Assembly: GCA_028692205.1 (NCBI GenBank) | Contig: JAQUXV010000225.1 | Span: forward strand, 1-5,202 | Source: Eubacteriales bacterium | Lineage (GTDB): Bacteria > Bacillota_A > Clostridia > Christensenellales > Aristaeellaceae | DNA: 5,202 bases | Reading direction: 5' to 3' | In this document: positions 1-4,302 of the stretch, one piece after another | Numbering within the stretch: position 1 is the first letter of the stretch | Layout of the letters: each line of letters starts with the position of its first letter | Program-made: the position numbers and the translations under genes | Notes under the pieces: model-generated | What the model was told of the DNA's origin: nothing | Databases searched by the model: none | The model's input: only the letters and a program-made list of their open reading frames with translations

Positions 1-691
1 CTCGAGCCTGCAAAAACTGCTGCTTGGCTTTGCTTCCGGCGTGATGATCGCGGCCTCGGTGTGGTCGCTGCTGATACCGGCTATTGAGATGGCGGAGGCG
101 TCGGGCCGGATCGCGTGGATACCGGCTGGCGTCGGCTTTCTGGCGGGGATCGCGTTTTTACTAGCGTTGGATATGATGATTCCGCATCTGCATCTGCATG
201 CCGACCGGCCGGAGGGCATTCACAGCAAGCTGCGTAAATCGTTTATGCTGGTGCTTGCGGTTACGCTGCACAACATCCCCGAAGGGATGGCGGTCGGCGT
301 GGTGTTTGCAGGGGTGCTCAGCGGCAGCACGGCCGTATCGGTTGCGGGCGCGTTTGCGTTGTCCGTCGGCATCGCGATTCAAAATATTCCGGAAGGGGCC
401 ATCATTTCCATGCCGCTGCTTAGCGGCGGCATCAGCAGAAAGAAAGCGTTCTTGTACGGGTTCCTCTCCGGCGTGGTGGAACCGGTCGGGGCGGTGCTGA
501 CGCTGCTGTTAACGGGGGTAATTTCCTCCGTGCTGCCGTATATGCTGGCATTTGCGGCGGGAGCGATGATCTATGTGGTGGTGGAGGAGCTGATTCCGGA
601 AGCGCAGCGGGAACCGCACAGCAACATCGGTACCATCGGCGCGGCTATGGGCTTCGTGCTGATGATGGTTCTGGATGTGGCGTTGGGATAA
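1..691 (+). CDS. ZIP-family (GufA-type) divalent metal transporter, 5' end missing
   Basis: This is an integral membrane protein expected to move Zn2+ or a similar divalent metal into the cytoplasm. The reading frame is open from base 2, and homologous-looking sequence (LLLGFASG) precedes the GTG at 41, so the gene enters from the left edge and GTG 41 is an internal Val. About 229 residues are visible; ZIP proteins of this type are usually about 250-270 aa, so TM1 is probably missing. Visible segments: TM2 (residues 5-27), TM3 (43-61), a His-containing cytoplasmic loop with H62, H64 and H66, TM4 with HNIPEG at 90-95, TM5 with QNIPEG at 127-132, TM6 with E160, TM7 with E195, E196 and E200, and TM8 (209-229). 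The paired N-x-P-E-G motifs of TM4 and TM5 form the ZIP metal site; Gln in place of His in the second motif is typical of the GufA branch rather than ZupT. The exact metal cannot be read from sequence. The gene converges on the minus-strand gene that follows. Confidence 0.93.
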   Translation, partial: SSLQKLLLGFASGVMIAASVWSLLIPAIEMAEASGRIAWIPAGVGFLAGIAFLLALDMMIPHLHLHADRPEGIHSKLRKSFMLVLAVTLHNIPEGMAVGVVFAGVLSGSTAVSVAGAFALSVGIAIQNIPEGAIISMPLLSGGISRKKAFLYGFLSGVVEPVGAVLTLLLTGVISSVLPYMLAFAAGAMIYVVVEELIPEAQREPHSNIGTIGAAMGFVLMMVLDVALG

Positions 692-798
692 ACAGGCCCC
701 GGTGGACGGCTTTCCGTCGTCCCAGTCGGATAACGACCGAGCTTCCGGGGTGGAGGATGCCAGTCCGCGGAGCGTGGTCGTATTGGGAGGATTTTTCG

Positions 799-847
799 AC
801 CGCCCAGGCAATGCAGGGCTTCCTGCTGTAGGGCGGTTGCGCTTTTT
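799..847 (+). terminator. Candidate nested-hairpin terminator 1 downstream of the ZIP gene
   Basis: An outer stem ACCGCCC (799-805) pairs with GGGCGGT (831-837). It encloses an inner perfect stem GCAGG (813-817) / CCTGC (822-826) with loop GCTT. A run of five T (843-847) follows, but five bases after the stem, farther than in a textbook intrinsic terminator. The minus-strand reading has no T run after the stem, so orientation favours the plus strand. Confidence 0.4.
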
Positions 848-873
848 GAACTGCGAGTCTAACACAGCCCCGC

Positions 874-907
874 CGTACGCAGCGGCGGAAAACCGGCGTA
901 CGCTTTT
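874..907 (+). terminator. Candidate hairpin terminator 2 downstream of the ZIP gene
   Basis: CGTACGC (874-880) pairs with GCGTACG (896-902). The stem continues as CGG (886-888) / CCG (893-895) around an AAAA loop, with a five-base bulge (881-885) on the 5' side. C and four T (904-907) follow directly. The bulge weakens the call; it may act as a backup to the stronger terminator at 989-1020. Confidence 0.35.
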
Positions 908-938
908 ATAGCGGTACGATTGAGTGCAGGGCTATAAA
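905..938. repeat. 8-bp perfect inverted repeat TTTATAGC / GCTATAAA
   Basis: TTTATAGC (905-912) and GCTATAAA (931-938) are exact reverse complements separated by 18 bases. The left arm overlaps the T run of the preceding hairpin. No promoter of adequate quality surrounds it, so an operator role is not supported; it may only be part of the folded 3' region. Confidence 0.4.
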
Positions 939-980
939 CGGAACCCGATGCCGATACTGCGGCGATATTTAAGAAGATAA

Positions 981-1021
981 CAAAATTGCCGGGGCGACAG
1001 CAAGCTGTCGCCCCGGTTTTG
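981..1021. terminator. Strong bidirectional intrinsic terminator between convergent genes
   Basis: CCGGGGCGACAG (989-1000) and CTGTCGCCCCGG (1005-1016) form a perfect 12-bp GC-rich stem with the four-base loop CAAG. On the plus strand TTTTG follows at once. On the minus strand the stem is followed by CAATTTTG, and the flanking CAAAA (981-985) can pair with TTTTG (1017-1021). It sits 28 bases past the stop of the minus-strand gene and faces the ZIP gene from the other side, so it probably ends transcription from both. Confidence 0.92.
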
Positions 1022-1044
1022 TAAGGAGGGTCCCAACGGCACGA

Positions 1045-1539
1045 TTACCACATCTGGCTCTGCAGTGATCCGTTATAATAGGGGGCGCGTATGAGCAGGT
1101 TTTTATAGTCGATCTGGATGATGTAGCGGTATTGAAATTCAATTCGCCCATCCAACAGCCGGTTGCGGGTGGAACGGAAATAATAACAGTCATGAACCGT
1201 AAGTTTGGGAACCAGCTCTTCCATTAAAAGCAACAGTGCTTCCTGCTTCTCATGCGTCAGGTTCGGGTAGCCGTAATCCGCCATGTTAAAGCGCGTCTCG
1301 TAACCAAACGGGTTTAGAAATCGGAGCACAAACCCGGTTTTATCGATGGTGACGCTTTCCAGCGAACATTTCTGCGCCTGACGAAGCAGGGGCTTCATGG
1401 CTTCGAACATGGAAGACGCGTAGAGCTTTTTCACTCTCAGGCGTTGGACGCGCGCACGGCGACGATCGGCGATCACCAGATACACAACGAAAGCGATCCC
1501 GATAATCGATACGAGGATATATGGCACCGTCCTGTCCAT
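1045..1539 (-). CDS. Small single-span membrane protein of unknown function
   Basis: I do not recognise this 164-residue protein. Residues 6-23 (YILVSIIGIAFVVYLVIA) form one hydrophobic span, followed by a strongly basic stretch (DRRRARVQRLRVKK, 25-38). This predicts an N-terminal anchor with the rest on the cytoplasmic side by the positive-inside rule. The remainder is a soluble domain of about 120 residues, rich in aromatics, with alternating hydrophobic strands near the C terminus (IEFQYRYIIQIDYKNLLI, 133-150). No catalytic motif, repeat or cysteine pair is evident. I chose ATG 1539 because GAGG (1549-1552) lies nine bases upstream. The frame could begin 11 codons earlier at TTG 1572, which has no visible ribosome binding site. 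The gene has its own candidate promoter at 1607-1635 and a strong terminator after it, so it looks monocistronic. It is probably real: clean frame, protein-like composition and fitting signals. Confidence 0.8.
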   Translation of the reverse strand: MDRTVPYILVSIIGIAFVVYLVIADRRRARVQRLRVKKLYASSMFEAMKPLLRQAQKCSLESVTIDKTGFVLRFLNPFGYETRFNMADYGYPNLTHEKQEALLLLMEELVPKLTVHDCYYFRSTRNRLLDGRIEFQYRYIIQIDYKNLLIRAPYYNGSLQSQMW

Positions 1540-1548
1540 AAGGGTTCG

Positions 1549-1552
1549 CCTC
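1549..1552 (-). promoter_or_regulatory. Ribosome binding site supporting the ATG at 1539
   Basis: On the minus strand GAGG lies nine bases before ATG 1539. It is short and slightly far, but the alternative upstream TTG at 1572 has no Shine-Dalgarno-like sequence. This decides the start in favour of the shorter protein. Confidence 0.55.
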
Positions 1553-1606
1553 GCTTTTCGAAATATAAACAAAGAATAGAGATCCGAACGAATTTTAACC
1601 GTAATT

Positions 1607-1635
1607 ATTGTAACATAGGATTACCTGATATACAA
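1607..1635 (-). promoter_or_regulatory. Vegetative-type promoter for the small membrane protein gene
   Basis: On the minus strand TTGTAT (1630-1635; 4 of 6 to TTGACA) and TACAAT (1607-1612; 5 of 6 to TATAAT) are separated by exactly 17 bases. Transcription would begin near position 1600, giving a leader of about 60 nt before ATG 1539. A one-mismatch DnaA box (1643-1651) lies eight bases upstream of the -35 element. Confidence 0.6.
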
Positions 1636-1684
1636 GACGAATTGTGGAGAATTTTAGGATAAACAGAGGAAATATGTTTACAAT

Positions 1685-1714
1685 TTGGTTAAATATATGT
1701 AGAATTGGTTAAAT
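1685..1714. repeat. 10-bp direct repeat TTGGTTAAAT with 20-bp period
   Basis: TTGGTTAAAT occurs exactly at 1685-1694 and 1705-1714, so the copies are offset by 20 bases, close to two helical turns. The second copy directly abuts the DnaA box at 1715-1723. Two copies could be chance in AT-rich DNA, but the phasing and adjacency deserve note. Confidence 0.6.
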
Positions 1715-1723
1715 TGTGGATAA
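1715..1723 (-). promoter_or_regulatory. DnaA box (exact consensus)
   Basis: TGTGGATAA on the plus strand is the complement of TTATCCACA, an exact match to the DnaA-box consensus TTATNCACA. It follows directly after the second TTGGTTAAAT repeat in AT-rich DNA. The sequence match is certain; DnaA occupancy is inferred. Confidence 0.7.
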
Positions 1724-1751
1724 TATCGCTGCTCCATTGTAATAAAACGAG

Positions 1752-1760
1752 TTATCCACA
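1752..1760 (+). promoter_or_regulatory. DnaA box (exact consensus), left arm of the inverted repeat
   Basis: TTATCCACA matches TTATNCACA exactly. It faces a second identical box in the other arm and is flanked by an A run (1760-1765). Confidence 0.7.
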
Positions 1761-1774
1761 AAAAACCATGGAAA

Positions 1775-1783
1775 TGTGGATAA
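1775..1783 (-). promoter_or_regulatory. DnaA box (exact consensus), right arm of the inverted repeat
   Basis: TGTGGATAA is the complement of TTATCCACA and mirrors the box at 1752-1760. The two centres are 23 bp apart, which would place bound proteins on roughly the same face of the helix. Confidence 0.7.
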
Positions 1784-1834
1784 CTCGTTTGAAAAATAAA
1801 AATGCTGGAATTATAAGCCTTAAATGAATTGTGA

Positions 1835-1843
1835 TTTTGCACA
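1835..1843 (+). promoter_or_regulatory. DnaA-box-like site, one mismatch
   Basis: TTTTGCACA differs from TTATNCACA only at the third base. It lies in the same AT-rich block as the exact boxes. A single-mismatch 9-mer alone would mean little; its position beside three exact boxes is the only support. Confidence 0.3.
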
Positions 1844-2087
1844 AAAACATAAAATCGGGGCTTGGAAAGCAAAAAAATTGTTCGGAAAAGGGAAATCCAT
1901 TAGAAAGTGAAGCGAAAAGGCGGCAAAACGCCGTTTGTAAAACTGATATGCAAACCAAATCCCGGGAAGGAACATCCAACCCGGGAATATACAATAAAAA
2001 ACGCGCTGATCTTCGTAAAAGAACTGATAAACGAGTTGCAATCCGGTTTAGGCCAAACCTGTCACCTGTCTGCGGAAAACCCGCCTG

Positions 2088-2456
2088 CTACAGAAACGAC
2101 GCGAGTTCCATCAGCGCCGCCATGCTGCCGTCCACCCTGATTTTACGCAGCAGCAAAGCTTTCGCGGGGTTCAGCCGCCGCTGAAAAACGGCGAGCAGGT
2201 TTGCCTCGCGGCCGGAAACAACCACGTCAACGGGCGCGGAAGGGGAAAGGTCGCAAAATGCGCCTTCCGTGAGGGAAAAGGCGAAACTATAATCCGTATC
2301 GATCGTTGTAAGCCGGTAAGCGTAGGTAATGCCGACAAGAGAATCACCGTTGCGGCGCAGCATATCGCAAAGCACCGGAATCAGCGCGGGAAGGCTATGC
2401 GCCTGTTCGGCGGTCGCGTACATCGCGTTGATATCCCTGCGAAAAGCGTCGGTCAT
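2088..2456 (-). CDS. SCP2 sterol-binding-like domain protein
   Basis: This small soluble protein of 122 residues shows the C-terminal half of the SCP2 (sterol carrier protein 2) fold. A strand-rich stretch (YRLTTIDTDYSFAFSLTEGAFC, 47-68) is followed by APVDVVVSGREANLLAVFQRRLNPAKALLLRKIRVDGSMAALMELASFL (74-122 read in parts). That segment matches the family pattern: a D-V-x-V-x-G strand, a helix ending in L-N-P, a K-x-x-x-x-G turn and a final L-A-x-x-L helix. In bacteria such domains are thought to bind lipids or other hydrophobic ligands; no ligand can be inferred here. The length suits a stand-alone SCP2 domain. ATG 2456 is supported by GGAGG seven bases upstream. It lies 254 nt downstream of asnS on the same strand and has no clear terminator after its TAG stop. 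Family assignment is by pattern recognition and fairly secure; function is open. Confidence 0.85.
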   Translation of the reverse strand: MTDAFRRDINAMYATAEQAHSLPALIPVLCDMLRRNGDSLVGITYAYRLTTIDTDYSFAFSLTEGAFCDLSPSAPVDVVVSGREANLLAVFQRRLNPAKALLLRKIRVDGSMAALMELASFL

Positions 2457-2463
2457 TGCTACG

Positions 2464-2468
2464 CCTCC
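2464..2468 (-). promoter_or_regulatory. Ribosome binding site of the SCP2-like gene
   Basis: On the minus strand GGAGG lies seven bases before ATG 2456. It fixes the start; no other start codon with such a signal is near. Confidence 0.8.
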
Positions 2469-2547
2469 GTTCCTGGCTGAATGGCTTTCAGGTCGATTAT
2501 CAAACCCGTTTTGAAACCGGGAAGAGTTAAGGGCTTACAGACGGCGA

Positions 2548-2559
2548 GCGGTATACCGC
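2548..2559. repeat. 12-bp perfect palindrome in the asnS-SCP2 spacer
   Basis: GCGGTATACCGC is self-complementary over 12 bases. It lies 92 bases upstream of the SCP2-like start, where an operator could sit, but I find no good promoter around it. It could equally be chance in a spacer of 254 bases. Confidence 0.4.
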
Positions 2560-2660
2560 CCTCCTATGGAACGGGTGGAGATACGAATACCAAAGCCGTC
2601 CGATCATGCCGATGACTGTCAAACAGGCGATAAACCCACGCGCCGTGCTGCGAAGTTCTA

Positions 2661-2693
2661 CCCCAGTGGCATGGAATGCGCCACCGGGGTTTT
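2661..2693 (+). terminator. Hairpin with plus-strand T run just past the asnS stop
   Basis: CCCCAGTGGC (2661-2670) pairs with GCCACCGGGG (2680-2689), ten positions with one A-C mismatch, and TTTT (2690-2693) then CGTT follow. The T run lies on the plus-strand side. On the minus strand, in which asnS is read, the stem is followed by TAGAAC. It therefore looks like a terminator for rightward, antisense transcription, although no plus-strand gene lies upstream. It may still form a stable 3' end for the asnS transcript. Confidence 0.45.
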
Positions 2694-2710
2694 CGTTAAT
2701 AATGAGTATC

Positions 2711-4105
2711 TTAGAATTCCGCGCTGCCCGTGGTGCGCGGGAAGGGGAGCACGTCGCGGATGTTGGTGATGCCCGTAAGGTACATGACCAACCGCTCAAA
2801 CCCAAGGCCAAAGCCTGCGTGAGGCGTAGTGCCAAAACGGCGCGTATCCAAATACCAGCCGTACTGCTCTTCGTTCATCCCCGTTTCGTGAATCCGACTG
2901 AGAAGCGTATCCAGCCGCTCTTCACGCTGGCTGCCGCCGATCAGCTCGCCGATGCCGGGCACCAGCATATCCACGGCCGCGACGGTTTTTCCGTCGTCGT
3001 TCATGCGCATGTAGAAAGCCTTGATGCCCTTGGGATAATCGTGTACGAATACAGGCTTGCCAAAATGTTTCTCCGTCAGGTACCGCTCATGCTCGGTTTG
3101 CAGGTCGATGCCCCAGGAGACGGGATATTCGAACTTCTGTCCGCTCTTTTGCAGGATGTCGATGGCCTCGGTATAGGTGCAGCGGGCGAACTCACTGTTG
3201 GCCACCGCGTTCAATTTATCCAGCAAGCCTTTTTCCACAAAGCGGTTCAGGAAATCCATCTCTTCCGGCGCGGCCTGCATCACGTGGGTGATGACATATT
3301 TGAGCATGTCCTCCGCCAGCGCCATATCGTCAAACAGGTCGGCAAAGGCGATTTCCGGCTCGATCATCCAAAACTCGGCCGCGTGGCGCGGCGTATAGCT
3401 TTTCTCAGCGCGGAAGGTGGGGCCGAAGGTATACACATTCCGAAACGCCATGCAGAAGGTTTCTACGTTCAGCTGGCCGCTCACGGTCAGGCTGGCCTGT
3501 TTGCCGAAAAAATCCTGCGTATAGTCCACAGCGCCGTCCTCGGTGCGCGGGGGATTGCCGACATCCAGCGTGGTTACCTGAAACATTTCACCCGCGCCTT
3601 CGCAATCGCTGGTGGTGATCAGCGGGGTATGCACATAAACAAATCCGCGCTCCGCGAAAAACGCGTGGATAAACTGCGCCGCCAGCGACCGGATGCGAAA
3701 CACCGCGTAAAAGGTGTTGGTGCGGGGTCGCAGATGCGCCACCGTGCGCAGATATTCAAAACTGTGGCGCTTTTTCTGTAGCGGATAAGCGGGGTCGCAC
3801 GCGCCCAGCACCTCTACGGCTTTAGCCTTCAACTCAAAGGGCTGCTGCATTCCGGGCGTCGGCACCAGCTCGCCTGTGGCCCGCACGGCGCTGCCCAGCG
3901 TGGTTTTAACAACTTCGGAAAAGTTATCCGTTCCTGTTTGATCCAGAACGATTTGAAGGTTCTTGAAATGGGTGCCGTCGTTGATTTCCATAAAGCCGAA
4001 CGCCTTGCTGTCGCGCACGGTGCGCACCCAGCCCGATACGGTGCAATCGGGAATGCTTTCCCCGGGGACTTGCTCGAACAGAGAATGGATGGTGAAGTTT
4101 GCCAT
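2711..4105 (-). CDS. asnS: Asparaginyl-tRNA synthetase
   Basis: This cytoplasmic class IIb aminoacyl-tRNA synthetase (EC 6.1.1.22) activates asparagine with ATP and charges tRNA-Asn. The protein has 464 residues, close to the 466 of the E. coli enzyme. The N-terminal OB-fold anticodon-binding domain (about 20-105) begins [21 protein letters not shown]. The catalytic domain follows. Motif 1 lies around 143-165 ([15 protein letters not shown], with P161). AsnRS-typical SGQLNVE is at 209-215. Motif 2 is [10 protein letters not shown] to EFWMIEPE (227-251), with the ATP-binding FRAE at 231-234. Motif 3 is GFGLGFER at 431-438, followed by [10 protein letters not shown] and the usual AEF C terminus. 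No key residue is missing. ATG 4105 is preceded by AAGGAGG seven bases away. It lies 197 nt after the ROK kinase gene on the same strand. I see no T-box (no AGGGTGG-type antiterminator) in the upstream spacer, so tRNA-sensing control is not supported. Confidence 0.98.
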   Translation of the reverse strand: MANFTIHSLFEQVPGESIPDCTVSGWVRTVRDSKAFGFMEINDGTHFKNLQIVLDQTGTDNFSEVVKTTLGSAVRATGELVPTPGMQQPFELKAKAVEVLGACDPAYPLQKKRHSFEYLRTVAHLRPRTNTFYAVFRIRSLAAQFIHAFFAERGFVYVHTPLITTSDCEGAGEMFQVTTLDVGNPPRTEDGAVDYTQDFFGKQASLTVSGQLNVETFCMAFRNVYTFGPTFRAEKSYTPRHAAEFWMIEPEIAFADLFDDMALAEDMLKYVITHVMQAAPEEMDFLNRFVEKGLLDKLNAVANSEFARCTYTEAIDILQKSGQKFEYPVSWGIDLQTEHERYLTEKHFGKPVFVHDYPKGIKAFYMRMNDDGKTVAAVDMLVPGIGELIGGSQREERLDTLLSRIHETGMNEEQYGWYLDTRRFGTTPHAGFGLGFERLVMYLTGITNIRDVLPFPRTTGSAEF

Positions 4106-4112
4106 GACAGGG

Positions 4113-4119
4113 CCTCCTT
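4113..4119 (-). promoter_or_regulatory. Strong ribosome binding site of asnS
   Basis: On the minus strand AAGGAGG lies seven bases upstream of ATG 4105, an ideal Shine-Dalgarno match and spacing that fixes the start. Confidence 0.9.
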
Positions 4120-4260
4120 GAAGGATTGCGTTATGATGGAACGCCGGCGTACCAGCGGTCGGTTCTTACGATTTCCCTTGCGGTGCTATCGGAATGCCGC
4201 GCACAGACCCGCGCGGGCACAAACAAGGTAAAGGAAGGGACAGGGGAAATACTGCCGGGC

Positions 4261-4289
4261 GCGGGGATGCCCCGCAGGTGAAACACCTG
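4261..4289. repeat. Two adjacent perfect hairpins after the ROK kinase gene
   Basis: GCGGGG (4261-4266) pairs with CCCCGC (4270-4275) around ATG. CAGGTG (4275-4280) pairs with CACCTG (4284-4289) around AAA. The two 6-bp stems share base 4275, so both cannot be complete at once. They begin 13 bases past the ROK stop. Neither strand has a T run next to them, so a classical intrinsic terminator is not supported; they may stabilise the upstream mRNA or pause polymerase. Confidence 0.5.
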
Positions 4290-4302
4290 TAGGAAACGCG
4301 CT

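Larger units (their letters stand above)
692..1044. other. Non-coding spacer rich in inverted repeats between convergent genes
   Basis: This 353-base stretch has no convincing gene: the open frames across it (675-911 plus, 509-865 minus) lack ribosome binding sites and have low-complexity, Pro/Ser/Arg-rich translations. It does hold many inverted repeats. Paired segments include 697-702 with 745-750, 705-709 with 714-718, 725-728 with 734-737, and 774-780 with 797-803 (one G-U). Three further hairpins followed by T runs on the plus strand end at 847, 907 and 1020. It most likely carries the 3' untranslated region and terminators of the ZIP gene; a small structured RNA is possible. Confidence 0.6.
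1745..1790. repeat. 16-bp perfect inverted repeat containing two DnaA boxes
   Basis: AAACGAGTTATCCACA (1745-1760) and TGTGGATAACTCGTTT (1775-1790) are exact reverse complements around a 14-base spacer. Each arm carries the consensus DnaA box TTATCCACA (1752-1760 plus, 1775-1783 minus), pointing inward with centres 23 bp apart. As RNA it would form a 16-bp, moderately AT-rich stem. On the minus strand the arm ends in TTTT followed by ATT, so it could also terminate leftward transcription from the SCP2-like gene, although it lies about 300 nt past that stop. DnaA binding and termination are alternative or overlapping readings. Confidence 0.85.
1540..2087. other. AT-rich spacer with DnaA boxes and repeats
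   Basis: This stretch has no well-supported gene. By direct count 1621-1860 is about 30% GC, while a sampled line of the ROK gene is about 60%. It holds the promoter at 1607-1635, a 10-bp direct repeat (1685-1694 and 1705-1714), three exact DnaA boxes, two near-matches, and a 16-bp perfect inverted repeat. From about 1860 to 2087 composition becomes mixed, with only small hairpins (1960-1966 with 1980-1986; 2045-2049 with 2055-2059) and a weak open frame from GTG 1907. Confidence 0.75.

Noticed and set aside
1..6. CTCGAG (XhoI site) exactly at the left edge as a possible cloning junction
   Set aside because: The ZIP reading frame passes through it and the translated residues fit the family, so a window boundary coincidence is enough explanation.
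41..43. GTG 41 as the start codon of the ZIP transporter
   Set aside because: The frame is open from base 2 and the upstream residues (LLLGFASG) are typical of the second ZIP helix, so the GTG codes for an internal Val.
675..911. Plus-strand open frame across the spacer after the ZIP gene
   Set aside because: It overlaps the ZIP stop, has no ribosome binding site, and covers the hairpin and terminator structures; the translation has no protein-like features.
1621..1860. Chromosomal replication origin (oriC)
   Set aside because: DnaA boxes and AT-rich DNA are present, but dnaA, dnaN and rpmH are not here and the genes to the right are transcribed toward the region, which would make them head-on with replication. 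Kept only as a DnaA-box cluster of unknown role.
1960..1986. 7-bp inverted repeat containing two CCCGGG sites as a terminator or attachment site
   Set aside because: The stem is short, no T run follows on either strand, and there is no integrase or other mobile-element gene nearby.
2617..2622. TTGACA on the minus strand as the -35 of an SCP2 promoter
   Set aside because: The hexamer is exact, but no acceptable -10 element lies 15-19 bases downstream, so it is probably chance.
2606..3781. Long plus-strand open frame (391 codons) opposite asnS
   Set aside because: It lies wholly antisense to an unmistakable asnS over most of its length, lacks a ribosome binding site, and its His/Ala/Arg-rich translation is the usual artefact of GC-rich coding DNA read backwards.
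4106..4302. T-box leader or other riboswitch upstream of asnS
   Set aside because: No AGGGTGGNACCGCG-like T-box sequence, no Stem I features and no terminator with T run before the start codon; the spacer shows only the two small hairpins near 4261-4289.
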